Source: Scatomorpha sp964367935 (GTDB lineage Bacteria > Bacillota > Clostridia > Oscillospirales > Oscillospiraceae). Taken from it: 64,000 nucleotides of DNA. The position numbers were made by a program, and so were the translations under genes. Below are positions 16,369-25,070 of this stretch, piece after piece; the first letter of the stretch is position 1, and each line of letters opens with the position of its first letter. A model generated the notes under the pieces. It did not search any database and was not told the DNA's origin. It saw only the letters and a list, made by a program, of their open reading frames with translations. The stretch spans positions 310,001 through 374,000 of the forward strand of contig CAYIYZ010000001.1 of NCBI GenBank assembly GCA_964367935.1, in the 5' to 3' direction.

Positions 16369-17196
16369 ATTAAGAAGAAAATTTTGGGAACTCTTGCGGC
16401 GACAGGACTTGTGGGAATAGCTGCGTATACGTATATGATAGCACCGGAGCGTCCGTCACGCCAGAAGCGAGAGGCGTTTGAGGGCTATAACTATGCACAC
16501 AGGGGACTGCATACAGTGGATAAGACAGTGCCGGAGAATTCTTTGCCAGCGTTTGAGGCGGCGGCGAAGATAGGTTACGGTATAGAGTTGGATGTACGAT
16601 TGAGTGCAGACGGAAAGCTTGTTGTGTTCCACGATGATGACTGCTTACGCATGTGCGGTGTGGATAAGCGCGTGGAGGATATGCCGTATTCGGAACTACG
16701 AGAGTTGCGCCTTGGCGGTACGTCGGAGCACATACCGCTATTTTCGGAGGTGCTCGACTTAGTGGCAGGGCGGAGTTTGCTCTTGGTTGAGTTAAAGCAC
16801 AGTGCAACACAGCTTGAGGAGCTGTGTGAGGTAACGCTCGAGCATTTACAGGGCTATGAGGGTCGCTATTGTGTAGAGAGTTTCGATCCCTTTATACTTG
16901 CGTGGTTTCGCAAGAGGGCGCCGCATATAATGCGCGGTCAGCTGGCAGCCTTACCCAAGGAGATGGCGAAGGAGACGACGAAGTTCAATGCGATACTAAT
17001 AGGCAATTTATTTTCGAACTTCATGGCACGCCCTAACTTTATAGCGTATAAGTTGGGGAAAAAGCCTTTATCTGTGCGACTTGCGGAGCGCATGGGCGCA
17101 ATGAAATTTGCGTGGACGTCTGTGCAGTGGATAGATGAGCAGGCGCATGATGGCGTGATTTTCCAGTACTACAGACCACGAGTGCGATACAAATAA
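16369..17196 (+). CDS. Glycerophosphodiester phosphodiesterase family protein (probable AUU start)
   Basis: Hydrolyses glycerophosphodiesters to glycerol-3-phosphate and an alcohol. 275 residues. An N-terminal membrane anchor begins with three lysines (KKKILGTLAATGLVG). The catalytic motifs are AHRG, PENSLPAFEAA, ELDVRLSADGKLVVFHDD and LVELKHS, as in the GDPD TIM barrel. The start is odd: GGAGGTGG ends eight bases before an in-frame ATT, and a stop codon lies directly upstream. The first standard start codon, a TTG at 16384, is too far away and would remove the positive charges. The membrane-anchored domain probably faces outwards. Confidence 0.88.
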   Translation: MKKKILGTLAATGLVGIAAYTYMIAPERPSRQKREAFEGYNYAHRGLHTVDKTVPENSLPAFEAAAKIGYGIELDVRLSADGKLVVFHDDDCLRMCGVDKRVEDMPYSELRELRLGGTSEHIPLFSEVLDLVAGRSLLLVELKHSATQLEELCEVTLEHLQGYEGRYCVESFDPFILAWFRKRAPHIMRGQLAALPKEMAKETTKFNAILIGNLFSNFMARPNFIAYKLGKKPLSVRLAERMGAMKFAWTSVQWIDEQAHDGVIFQYYRPRVRYK

Positions 17197-17215
17197 AGTT
17201 TCGGAGGATGGCTTT

Positions 17216-17638
17216 ATGGCTTGGGATATTTTTGATAAACTCGGAAATAAAGTCGGTGAAATTACAAAGAAAGAAAGTGGCGACGGCATAGGATGTTTCT
17301 TTGTATTTATGGCTGTTTTCATAGTCGGAGGCGGCGGTATACTCTTTTTCCCTATGTTGATGGAAACCATATTTGAAAATCCGCAAGCTGAATTTATCCT
17401 CTGGGCAGCTGTGTTTGTCCTTACACCTGCGATTTGCGGTACGCTTATGGCGAAGTACTCGTCTATGGCTGCGAAACAGGTATACGGATATTCCTTTTTG
17501 ATAACGGCGATACTAGCTACAATATCGGGCACCTTATTGGGGCTCGGGGAATTATGGATGGGTTTGATCCTTTCGGTTATAGGCGCTTTCCCCGGTTCGC
17601 TTATCAGCTTGATATTCTTTTTCTTGTTTAAGAAGTAG
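17216..17638 (+). CDS. Hypothetical integral membrane protein
   Basis: Not recognised. 140 residues: a short N-terminal amphipathic part (WDIFDKLGNKVGEITKKES) and four predicted membrane segments rich in Gly, Ile and Phe. Nineteen bases downstream of the GDPD gene, with GGAGGATGG before the ATG, so it is probably cotranscribed with it. A terminator follows. Confidence 0.7.
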   Translation: MAWDIFDKLGNKVGEITKKESGDGIGCFFVFMAVFIVGGGGILFFPMLMETIFENPQAEFILWAAVFVLTPAICGTLMAKYSSMAAKQVYGYSFLITAILATISGTLLGLGELWMGLILSVIGAFPGSLISLIFFFLFKK

Positions 17639-17660
17639 GCGATTTGGAACACAAATTACA

Positions 17661-17702
17661 AAAAGGCTCGGATCATGTCAAAAGCATGTTCCGAGCCTTT
17701 AT
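17661..17702 (+). terminator. Terminator after the membrane protein gene
   Basis: The stem AAAGGCTCGGA/TCCGAGCCTTT with an internal CATG/CATG extension, followed by ATTAAG. Near-symmetric, so it may also act on the minus strand. Confidence 0.8.
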
Positions 17703-17853
17703 TAAGTGTAGTTTCAAATTTTATATGACACTTATTTTTGTTGCTAAATAAGATGATAAAGCCGCCCGTAATGACGACCGCCAAAGTGACTTCCGAGCAC
17801 GGCACGTTGAAATTAGGCATAATTTCTCTCGCTATGCCTAATATTTTTCAAAC
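17703..17853 (-). other. Possible remnant of a membrane-protein C-terminus
   Basis: On the minus strand a short reading frame contains the hydrophobic stretch VTLAVVITGGFIILFSNK, resembling the last helix of a DMT/EamA-type carrier. It lacks a ribosome binding site and runs into the terminator. A weak TTAGGCATA/TATGCCTAA hairpin near 17812-17842 may terminate the hemolysin III gene. Could be chance. Confidence 0.25.
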
Positions 17854-18567
17854 TCACAGGACGTAGAGGAAGATGCTGAAAAACTGCAAGATACAACCGA
17901 GCAGAACGAAGAAGTGGAAGATACTGTGGAGGTACTTACGCTTCGAGCCGAGTGCATAGAGCAGAGCGCCAACGGTATATGCCACGCCGCCGCCTATGAG
18001 AAGGTACAGTCCCTCGGGTGCTATCGCCGCCTTGAGACTGTTGAAGGAAAAGACGATCAACCAGCCCATGATAAGGTATAGTGCAAGTGAGGGTTTCTCG
18101 AACTTGTCGAGGTTAACGGCATTTAGCGTTGCGCCTAAGATGGCAAGCCCCCAAATGACGCCGAATATCGTATAGCCCAGTGATCCGCCTATGAGCGCAA
18201 GACAATAGGGCGTGTAAGAGCCGGCGATGAAAACAAAGATGTCACAGTGGTCTATGACACGAAATACTTTCTTTGCACGCAGTCTGGGACTCAGAGCGTG
18301 GTAAATACAGCTCATGGTGAACATGAGAATCATAGTCGCGCCGTAGATGGCGGCGGACACTACGTGTGCCGCACTGCCACTGTCAGAGGCGGCGACCAAG
18401 CTGAGCACTAAGGCGGCTATTGCGAGCAATGCGCCTATGCCGTGCGTTATGGAGTTGATGAGCTCTTCGCCCAAACTGTACTTTACTACTCGCACTTTGT
18501 CTTTTTTCTTATTTTTTTCAGGTTTCGCTAACTTAACGTCAAGCCTAACTGTTTTAATTCGCTCCAC
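17854..18567 (-). CDS. Hemolysin III / PAQR family membrane protein
   Basis: 237 residues with seven membrane segments. Family motifs are EELINSITHGIGALLAI near the start, SCIYHAL (SxxxH) in segment 3, DHCDIFVFIAGSYTP after it, and HSIFHFFVLLG (HxxxH) near the end: the histidine/serine zinc site of PAQR proteins. Bacterial members may be zinc-dependent hydrolases affecting membranes; true haemolysis is not implied. The start is GTG with AAGGAG. Seventeen bases after the degV gene on the same strand, probably cotranscribed. Confidence 0.9.
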   Translation of the reverse strand: MERIKTVRLDVKLAKPEKNKKKDKVRVVKYSLGEELINSITHGIGALLAIAALVLSLVAASDSGSAAHVVSAAIYGATMILMFTMSCIYHALSPRLRAKKVFRVIDHCDIFVFIAGSYTPYCLALIGGSLGYTIFGVIWGLAILGATLNAVNLDKFEKPSLALYLIMGWLIVFSFNSLKAAIAPEGLYLLIGGGVAYTVGALLYALGSKRKYLHSIFHFFVLLGCILQFFSIFLYVL

Positions 18568-18583
18568 TTAATTCTCCTTTAAT

Positions 18584-19414
18584 TTATACTTCAAAGCCAA
18601 TTAGTAGGCCGCCCAGTTCCGCATAAAAACTGCAAAGGCCACGGGTCTTACTTATAACTATATCCTTGGCATTGAACTCGCTGGCGATACAAGCGCTCAG
18701 GCGCTCTGCGAACTTCAGGTTGCGGCAATGGTGTATTATCATACGTCCGCCGGCATAGCCCTCCTTGCGTAGCTCTGTGAGCACTGTGTTTATGGTCTTG
18801 AGCTCACCACGGCATTTATTTATCGGCTGCAATTCGCCCTCAGTGCTCGCCTTACCCAATAACCTTATGCCCAAGGCGCCGGCTATCTTTGCCACAGCTT
18901 TGTTTACACGGCCGTTATTCGCCAAATTCGTCAAAGACTCAAGGGTGAAGAACAGGCGAGTGTGCTTTTGATATGCCTTAATCTCAAGGCAAATGTCACT
19001 GTACTCACGCCCTGCATTTATGGCGGCACGGAGCTTTTCGATTATCAGCACCAATTCAGGGCCGGCTGATAGGGAGTCCACGACAAAAACCTTCTTGCCG
19101 GGATTTGACGACTCATAGTTGCGCTTTGCGGTTAGAGCGGAACTGTAGCTACCCGATAAGGCGCTGGTTATAGTCACGGCAAAAACGTAGTCAGCGTCAC
19201 CGAAAGCGTCCTCCCAGTCGCCCGGACTCGGGCAAGAGGAGCCGGCACGCCCCTTATAGCTCTTGAAGTAATCGACCATCTCGTCAACATCAAGCTCAGC
19301 GTTATCAACAAATTCACGTTCGTCAGTGGACAGCTTCAGCGAAGCGTAGGCGTAATCCACGCCCTCTAATTCCAAAAGGTCACTTGAGGAATCTGCTACT
19401 ATCTTATACTTCAT
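18584..19414 (-). CDS. DegV family fatty-acid-binding protein
   Basis: 276 residues. The N-terminus KYKIVADSSSDL is the DegV hallmark, followed by SSCPSPGDWEDAF and TITSALSGSYSSAL in the fatty-acid-binding first domain; FFTLESLTNLANNGRVNK is in the second. Members bind fatty acids, some acting as FakB partners of the kinase FakA, which is not in this window. ATG 19414 was chosen for the AGGAGAAAAT before it. Confidence 0.9.
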   Translation of the reverse strand: MKYKIVADSSSDLLELEGVDYAYASLKLSTDEREFVDNAELDVDEMVDYFKSYKGRAGSSCPSPGDWEDAFGDADYVFAVTITSALSGSYSSALTAKRNYESSNPGKKVFVVDSLSAGPELVLIIEKLRAAINAGREYSDICLEIKAYQKHTRLFFTLESLTNLANNGRVNKAVAKIAGALGIRLLGKASTEGELQPINKCRGELKTINTVLTELRKEGYAGGRMIIHHCRNLKFAERLSACIASEFNAKDIVISKTRGLCSFYAELGGLLIGFEV

Positions 19415-19599
19415 ATTTTCTCCTATTTTTATCACTAATATTATTAATTACGTTCCGTACACTACATCATATCAGTTGCCGCACCTACTGTCAACAGCCT
19501 AACCATATCAGAGCGAGATAGTCATGAAAAGTTAACGAAGTCTAACAACTTATTAGCAATGTGTCCATAAATTGATTATAAATTAGGCTGTATTGTGCA

Positions 19600-19627
19600 T
19601 GTACAGCGCAAAAGTTTGTGCTATAAT
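19600..19627 (+). promoter_or_regulatory. Possible promoter of the SDR gene
   Basis: A perfect TATAAT at 19622 with only a weak -35 (TGTACA) 16 bases upstream. AAAGGAGG follows before the ATG. Confidence 0.45.
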
Positions 19628-19659
19628 TAACCTATCTTTGTATTAAAGGAGGATATCAA

Positions 19660-20433
19660 ATGGCAGTAACATACACAAGCAAGGGCAGATTATTAGAGGG
19701 CAAATGTGCAGTGATCACAGGCAGCACGAGGGGCATAGGTTATTCTATTGCTGAGGCATATTTGGAGCATGGCGCAAATGTGTGCGTGTGCGGCACATCC
19801 TTGGAGAAGGCTGAGGCAGCGGCAAAGAAGTTGCAGGAGCGTTTCCCTGAGCAGAAGTGCATGGGCGCAGCACCTGTGCTGAACGATCCTGAGTCCGTTA
19901 AGGCGGCGTTCAAGGCGGCTGAGGCATTTTTGGGTGGATTTGACATACTCGTAAATAACGCAGCGGCAACAGTACAGGGTCCTACTTACGATTTGGCACA
20001 TGCAGATTTTAACCATGTAATCTCAGTTAACCTTGAGGGCGTTTTTGTGTGCAGTAAGGAAGCTGCGTTTATCCTGCGTGATCGTGGCGGCGGCGTTATC
20101 CTCAGCACGAGTTCTGCTTCGGGTAAGTACGGTCAGCCCGGCGGACTTGCATATCCTGCATCAAAGTTTGCGGTTAACGGCATGACGATATCCATGGCAC
20201 GTGAGCTTGCTAAGGATAATATCAGAGTCAATGCAGTAGCACCCGGCCTTGTAAATACAGAGCTACTACGTAGCATACCCTCCGAGAAGATAGAGCCGCT
20301 GTTGGCGGTAATACCCATGGGACGTCTGGCAGAGCCCGAGGAAGTTGCACAGTCTTTCGTGTTCCTTGCTTCGGATATGGCGAGCTATATCACAGGCGCA
20401 ATTCTGGGCGTAGACGGCGCAGGACGCACCTAA
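19660..20433 (+). CDS. SDR family oxidoreductase (FabG-like)
   Basis: A classical short-chain dehydrogenase/reductase of 257 residues. The cofactor motif is TGSTRGIG (about 21-28), then NNAAA, the catalytic serine in STSSASG, and YPASK (Tyr near 164 and Lys near 168). The C-terminal GAILGVDGAGRT is typical of 3-oxoacyl-ACP reductase-like members. NADP(H) preference and substrate cannot be read securely; a role in fatty acid or secondary alcohol metabolism is possible. It stands alone, with its own promoter and terminator. Not linked to other fab genes, so the symbol is not assigned. Confidence 0.88.
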   Translation: MAVTYTSKGRLLEGKCAVITGSTRGIGYSIAEAYLEHGANVCVCGTSLEKAEAAAKKLQERFPEQKCMGAAPVLNDPESVKAAFKAAEAFLGGFDILVNNAAATVQGPTYDLAHADFNHVISVNLEGVFVCSKEAAFILRDRGGGVILSTSSASGKYGQPGGLAYPASKFAVNGMTISMARELAKDNIRVNAVAPGLVNTELLRSIPSEKIEPLLAVIPMGRLAEPEEVAQSFVFLASDMASYITGAILGVDGAGRT

Positions 20434-20457
20434 AGAGCGGTAGATATTATAATGTAG

Positions 20458-20495
20458 AGCGGAGTGAAATGGCTTTCACTCCGCTTTATTTTGTC
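20458..20495 (+). terminator. Terminator after the SDR gene
   Basis: The stem AGCGGAGTGAAA/TTTCACTCCGCT followed by TTATTTTG. Confidence 0.85.
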
Positions 20496-20586
20496 ATCAT
20501 TAGCTGTAGAGCTTGTATTCTCTTGACATGAGAGTGGTGCGGTGCTATAACAGTAAGGTCAAGCAAGGAAAGTGGCGGAGATAGTT

Positions 20587-21546
20587 ATGAGAGATATATT
20601 TAAAAAGGTTGAAGAAAAAGTACAACTTGAGCGTGGGGAAGTAGTGAAGCTACTCGGCGCAAGGATAGGCAGTGCCGAGTATTATAGTCTGTTACAGTGT
20701 GCGAACGAGTATTCAAGAGCGACTTATGAAAATAGGGGACTTATATTTGCGCAGATTGGCATAGACGCTGCCGCATGCAGTGTAAACTGCAAGTTCTGCC
20801 AGTTGGCGGTAGACAATTTTAGTGAGGAAATGTCAACAGAACTGTCGGAAACACAGGTGCATAATAGGGTGCGTGAGTTGGTAGATAGTGGCGCTGATGA
20901 GATTTTTTTAATGTGCACGGCAGAGTACGATATGCAAGGTTTTTTAGCTATGGGTAAGGGCGTGCGAGCGATGTTACCCGAGGGTATGAGGCTGGTCGCT
21001 AATGTTGGCGATTTTGATGCGGACTATGCTTTGCAGCTAAAGGCGGCAGGGTTTACGGGCGTGTACCATATTTGTAGGTTGGGTGAGGGCGAGTATACCG
21101 CTGCCGACGTATCAGATAGGATATCGACGCTAAATGCGGTACGGGCGGCAGGTCTGGATATGTATTATTGTGTAGAGCCTATAGGGCCGGAGCATACGAA
21201 CGAGCAGATAGCGGATGAGATAATGCGTGGCGTGGAGTATAAGATAGACGTGATGGCTGTCATGCGCAGGGTAAATTTTGAGAATAGTCCCATGAGTGGG
21301 TTTGGTGAGATTACGGCTCAGCGTTTGGCGCAGATATGTGCGGTTACTACACTTTGCGTAAGGCCGAAGCGTGCCATGGGCGTGCATGAGCCTGAGATCA
21401 TATCTTTAATTTCCGGCGCAAATCAGATATATGCCGAACAGGGAACGAGTCCGAGAGATAAATCCGAGAGCACGGAAAAGGGCAGGGGATTCAGCGTGGC
21501 ACAGGCGCAGAAGATGCTAAAGGACGCCGAATGGCAAACGAGATAA
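20587..21546 (+). CDS. Radical SAM protein related to the BioB/HydE group
   Basis: 319 residues. The iron-sulfur motif CSVNCKFC (CxxxCxxC, about residues 62-69) identifies a radical SAM enzyme. GADEIFLMC, NVGDFDADYALQLKAAGFTGVYH, EPIGPEHTNEQIADEI and a late MGVHEPEI fit the TIM barrel of the biotin synthase-like branch. No second-cluster or substrate signature that I know allows a reaction to be named, and no bio, hyd or pyl genes are nearby. ATG 20587 was chosen because GGAG lies six bases before it; a GTG 15 bases upstream is less well placed. Hairpins flank the gene on both sides, so it looks monocistronic. Confidence 0.78.
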   Translation: MRDIFKKVEEKVQLERGEVVKLLGARIGSAEYYSLLQCANEYSRATYENRGLIFAQIGIDAAACSVNCKFCQLAVDNFSEEMSTELSETQVHNRVRELVDSGADEIFLMCTAEYDMQGFLAMGKGVRAMLPEGMRLVANVGDFDADYALQLKAAGFTGVYHICRLGEGEYTAADVSDRISTLNAVRAAGLDMYYCVEPIGPEHTNEQIADEIMRGVEYKIDVMAVMRRVNFENSPMSGFGEITAQRLAQICAVTTLCVRPKRAMGVHEPEIISLISGANQIYAEQGTSPRDKSESTEKGRGFSVAQAQKMLKDAEWQTR

Positions 21547-21551
21547 GTTAT

Positions 21552-21592
21552 AATAAAAAGCTACCGTCACTGACGGTAGCTTTTTATTATAG
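21552..21592. terminator. Bidirectional terminator between the radical SAM and MFS genes
   Basis: The stem AAAAAGCTACCGTCA/TGACGGTAGCTTTTT, symmetric, with A-rich and T-rich flanks, serving two convergent genes. Confidence 0.88.
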
Positions 21593-21623
21593 GAAGGGCG
21601 TATATGCCCCGACTAAAGTTTTG

Positions 21624-22895
21624 TTATGCTTTTTCTATATGCTTTTTTCCTACAGATAGGGTGATAAAGCCCAAGAGAAACAGCAAGATTATCGCCAAAA
21701 TTGAGAAGGAGCTGCGTCCCGTGATCGCACGCACGGCGGAGTAGAGCGCAGGCCCGAGTACGGCGGAGAACTTGCCAAAGATATCGAACACGCCGAAGTA
21801 TGAGCCTGAGCGTTCGGGTGGTACAAGTTTGCCGAAGTAGGAGCGAGACAGAGCCTGAATACCGCCTTGAACAGAGCCCAAGAGTACAGATAGTCCCCAG
21901 AAGATGTAACCCGCTTCGATGGCGGTGAGGAAACCCTCCTCCATGCCAAAGCCCATATAGAAGCCCAAAACGCAGATGACGAAGTATACGCCTATGGCTA
22001 TAAGCAACATACGCAGAGAACCGTAGCGACTCGCCAAGCGCCCGAACAAAATGGCACAGGGGAAGGCGACGACCTGAGTCACGAGCAAGGCAAGTATCAT
22101 GCCGACATCGTCTAAGCCTATGGCGGTGCCGTAAGCTGTAGCCATGGTGATAACGGTGTTCACACCGTCTATGTAGAAAAAGTACGCCAATACGAAGTAG
22201 CGCATGCCCTTGTTGGAGAGCATCTCACGTATAGTGCCGAACATTTGACTAAATGTGTGTGATGCAAAGCCTGTTTCGGGCAGGTCACTGCCGTAGCGCT
22301 GTTTGCAGTTACGCAGTAGTGGTATGGAAAACAGTGACCACCACAAAACGCAGATGAGTACAGAAATTTTGACAGCTTCCGTAGCATCTATACCGAAGCC
22401 CTCACCGAACATGACAACGGCTATGCAGAGCAGAAAGGGTATGGTACTGCCGCCTATGTATCCCATGCCGTAGCCCCAAGAGGAGAGTTTGTCCATACGC
22501 TCGGGTTCCGTCACGTCCGTGAGTAGACTGTCGTACAAAAGGCAAGAGCCGGAAAAGCCTATAAAGGAGAATATGTATCCGATCATAAGCGGTATCCAGC
22601 TGTCAAATATGGCACAGCTCGCCGTTGAGATAAGTCCTAAGATCAAAAAAACGGTGAGCATTTTCTTCTTCATGCCCTTGTAGTTGCCTATAGCACCGAG
22701 TAGGGGGGCAAGTATGGCTATGGTAGCGGTCGCAAGCGAGGTCGCTATGCCCCACCACATGTCACCCCCTGCGCCACTGCCGTCGGCTATGCCAACGAAG
22801 TAGATGGGGAAAAGTGCCGCCATCATGATGGTGGCATAGGAGGAGTTAGCCCAGTCATAGAGTATCCAGCTCTTTTCGGCCTTGTTAAACTTCAC
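21624..22895 (-). CDS. MFS transporter, UMF1 (Atg22-like) family
   Basis: About 423 residues and 12 membrane segments. The N-terminus KSWILYDWANSSYATIMM is the UMF1 hallmark (YDWANSAY); YKGMKKKML and LPPERSGSYFGVFDIFGKFSAVLGP near the end fit as well. Bacterial UMF1 proteins are exporters of uncertain substrate. The start is GTG 22895 rather than TTG further up, because GGGGGT lies seven bases before it; the gene overlaps the phospholipase-like gene by 11 bases, so translation is coupled. Confidence 0.85.
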   Translation of the reverse strand: MKFNKAEKSWILYDWANSSYATIMMAALFPIYFVGIADGSGAGGDMWWGIATSLATATIAILAPLLGAIGNYKGMKKKMLTVFLILGLISTASCAIFDSWIPLMIGYIFSFIGFSGSCLLYDSLLTDVTEPERMDKLSSWGYGMGYIGGSTIPFLLCIAVVMFGEGFGIDATEAVKISVLICVLWWSLFSIPLLRNCKQRYGSDLPETGFASHTFSQMFGTIREMLSNKGMRYFVLAYFFYIDGVNTVITMATAYGTAIGLDDVGMILALLVTQVVAFPCAILFGRLASRYGSLRMLLIAIGVYFVICVLGFYMGFGMEEGFLTAIEAGYIFWGLSVLLGSVQGGIQALSRSYFGKLVPPERSGSYFGVFDIFGKFSAVLGPALYSAVRAITGRSSFSILAIILLFLLGFITLSVGKKHIEKA

Positions 22896-23646
22896 GTACC
22901 TTACCCCCAAAATCTAAATTGAACAGATCTCTGTCGAGTTGGCCTGTCTCCGCCGCCTCACAAAAATGCGCACAGAGCACGACGGCATCGTCTATACTTT
23001 CTCTATACAGCTCGTATAGACGCTGTGTGCCGGGCATGTCCGAGCGTTTATCCGCCTCCAGTGCCGTGTACTCGCCTTTTCGGCCTATGAGCGTCTCCGC
23101 CACGCCAACAAGTGAGCGCTTACTCAAAAGGTATAGAAACTTGCGCATGGAATGAGCTGCAGAGCGCAGTTCCACGGCAGATACACCGGGGTAAACGAGG
23201 CTTAGGCCGGCATAGTCTATGCCCCTTGTCGGAATGAGGGCGAAGCGTTTGACTGCAACTCTGTCACGCTCCATAATGTAGCGGTCGAAGTCGGACTCCA
23301 AGATACCGTGACCACGTCCGTCCACGCCGAATTCATCTATGTAAGGGTGACAGTGCCTGTCCAAGGCGTAGTGGCAACATGTACCCAAAACATAGGCGAG
23401 TAGACTGCCCGTAGGGCGCACACGTGCCGCCTCCGAAAAGAATACGGAGCCGCTGAGGTCGTGGAGTTCGTGACCTCTTGAATTTATTTTATTTTTACCC
23501 AAGGGCTTGTAGTAATATAGAAGATCCGGACCCTGTAGGCCGAGCTCGAAAGAGCTTTTGTGTGACGCCACCGCCTCACGTACCTTGCCCGTCATCAATG
23601 AGAACACCTCTTGCCCGAACCTGTAATGCGCCGCCGCTGCCGGCAT
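22885..23646 (-). CDS. Zinc-dependent phospholipase C family protein
   Basis: 253 residues. The PLC/P1-nuclease-like helical fold is suggested by AAAAHYRFG at the start, LGLQGPDLLYYYKPLG, and CCHYALDRHCHPYIDEF, which carries zinc-binding histidines and aspartate. No signal peptide is seen, as in many clostridial relatives, so it may act in the cytoplasm and its substrate is uncertain. ATG 23646 was chosen for the AAGGAGGTG before it. Confidence 0.82.
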   Translation of the reverse strand: MPAAAAHYRFGQEVFSLMTGKVREAVASHKSSFELGLQGPDLLYYYKPLGKNKINSRGHELHDLSGSVFFSEAARVRPTGSLLAYVLGTCCHYALDRHCHPYIDEFGVDGRGHGILESDFDRYIMERDRVAVKRFALIPTRGIDYAGLSLVYPGVSAVELRSAAHSMRKFLYLLSKRSLVGVAETLIGRKGEYTALEADKRSDMPGTQRLYELYRESIDDAVVLCAHFCEAAETGQLDRDLFNLDFGGKVREV

Positions 23647-23668
23647 GACACCCACCTCCTTGTTTATT

Positions 23669-23700
23669 GTAGGGGACGATGTGGGCATCGTCCCCTACGT
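23669..23700. repeat. Short C-type dyad repeat
   Basis: GTAGGGGACGATG/CATCGTCCCCTAC, a near-perfect palindrome between the rhomboid and phospholipase genes. It could act as a hairpin but has no strong T-run. Confidence 0.75.
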
Positions 23701-23730
23701 CTGTATTTTTACAACTGCATAGTTTTACGG

Positions 23731-24300
23731 CTACTTTCGTCTCAGTGCCATATTATAGCCGAGCAGTGCACCGCAAACTCCGCCCACTATATGCGTGAAC
23801 TGTGACACGTTATCATTCTGACTTATACCTGCTACTACCTCACGACCTAAGTAAAATACAAGCACCAATATGAGCGTAAGTGGCAGTTCGCCCGAACGCA
23901 CACCCGTTAAAGACGACATCACAATGAGCATAAATACTATGCCTGAAGCACCCAAAAGTGCCGTGCTCGGGAAAAGAAGCCACTGCATGAAACCCGACAC
24001 GAACGCAGTTAGCACTATAGCTAGCAGTAAAGGCTTCGAGCCGTAGCGTGACTCGAGTTGCGGACCCACCACAAGCAATAAGAGCATATTACTCATATAG
24101 TGCGAGTAGTCTGCATGTCCCAATACATGCAGAAAAAAGCGAGGATAGGTGAGTAAACTCGCAAGTGAGGAGCGGTAGACGGAAAATAAAAGTCTATCCG
24201 AAGCACCGCCCGTCAAAAATCCCAAAACTAACACGACGAAAGAAATGCCCGCAAAACTTAATATTACGGGCGAATTATAACTTATACGAAATTTTTTCAT
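23731..24300 (-). CDS. Rhomboid family intramembrane serine protease
   Basis: 189 residues and six membrane helices. The rhomboid motifs are HYMSNML in helix 2, the catalytic serine in LGASGIVF (GxSG, near residue 118) and the catalytic histidine in THIVGGVCGALLG. Minimal six-helix form without extra domains. It overlaps coaX by four bases and is cotranscribed. Its membrane substrates are unknown. Confidence 0.9.
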   Translation of the reverse strand: MKKFRISYNSPVILSFAGISFVVLVLGFLTGGASDRLLFSVYRSSLASLLTYPRFFLHVLGHADYSHYMSNMLLLLVVGPQLESRYGSKPLLLAIVLTAFVSGFMQWLLFPSTALLGASGIVFMLIVMSSLTGVRSGELPLTLILVLVFYLGREVVAGISQNDNVSQFTHIVGGVCGALLGYNMALRRK

Positions 24301-25070
24301 ATTTTATTCTCGTTTCGTTGCCAGATTGCGTATAGACCACGCAGAAGTAAAAGCTCATCGACCTCCATAGCACGAGTGCAATAGGGCACGATTTTGGATG
24401 CAAGACCGCCTGTGGCAATTACCGTCACACTCTCGCCCAGTTCCTGCTCCATGCGCATAACCATGCCGTCAAGTGCCGCCGCCGTGCCGAACACTGCGCC
24501 CGACTTCATGCAGTCTATAGTGTTCGAGCTGATGACACGCTTCGGTGCCTCTATGGGTATGTGCGGTAAGAGTGACGCACCGCCCGTAAGAGCCTCCATG
24601 GCTATATTCGGGCCGGGTAAAATAGCACCGCCCAAAAATCGACGGTTCTTGTCAACCACCGTGACGGTAGTTGCAGTACCCATGTCTATGACGATAAGTG
24701 GCGGCGCATGAGCGCAAAGAGCGCCCACCGCCGCACTGACTAAGTCCGCACCTAACTGTGTCGGGTCGTCTATACCTATGTTAAGGCCTGTTTTTACGCC
24801 CGCACCGACTATAAGAGCTTCACAACCTGTGAGCATCTTTACAGCACGGCGTATAGTTTCCGTTACTATCGGAACGACTGAGGATATAACAGCGCCTTCG
24901 AAATCTTCATGCGATATATTCGACATACTGAATATACGCTCTAAGGCTGCTGCGTATTCGTACTCCGTGCGCTTTAAGCGTGTCTCAACACGCATAACGG
25001 CGGTCGCAGTACCGCCCACCATGCAGCCGAGCACTATATTCGTATTGCCTATATCTATCGCAAGTATCAT
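24297..25070 (-). CDS. coaX: Type III pantothenate kinase
   Basis: First step of coenzyme A synthesis, ATP-dependent phosphorylation of pantothenate, in a K+-dependent ASKHA-fold enzyme. IDIGNTNIVLG (phosphate 1), IDMGTATTVTVVDK and GGAILPG are intact; GADLVSAAVGA carries the catalytic aspartate. Its 257 residues are typical. Overlaps the rhomboid gene downstream; the ECF substrate-binding gene ends immediately upstream. Confidence 0.96.
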   Translation of the reverse strand: MILAIDIGNTNIVLGCMVGGTATAVMRVETRLKRTEYEYAAALERIFSMSNISHEDFEGAVISSVVPIVTETIRRAVKMLTGCEALIVGAGVKTGLNIGIDDPTQLGADLVSAAVGALCAHAPPLIVIDMGTATTVTVVDKNRRFLGGAILPGPNIAMEALTGGASLLPHIPIEAPKRVISSNTIDCMKSGAVFGTAAALDGMVMRMEQELGESVTVIATGGLASKIVPYCTRAMEVDELLLLRGLYAIWQRNENKI

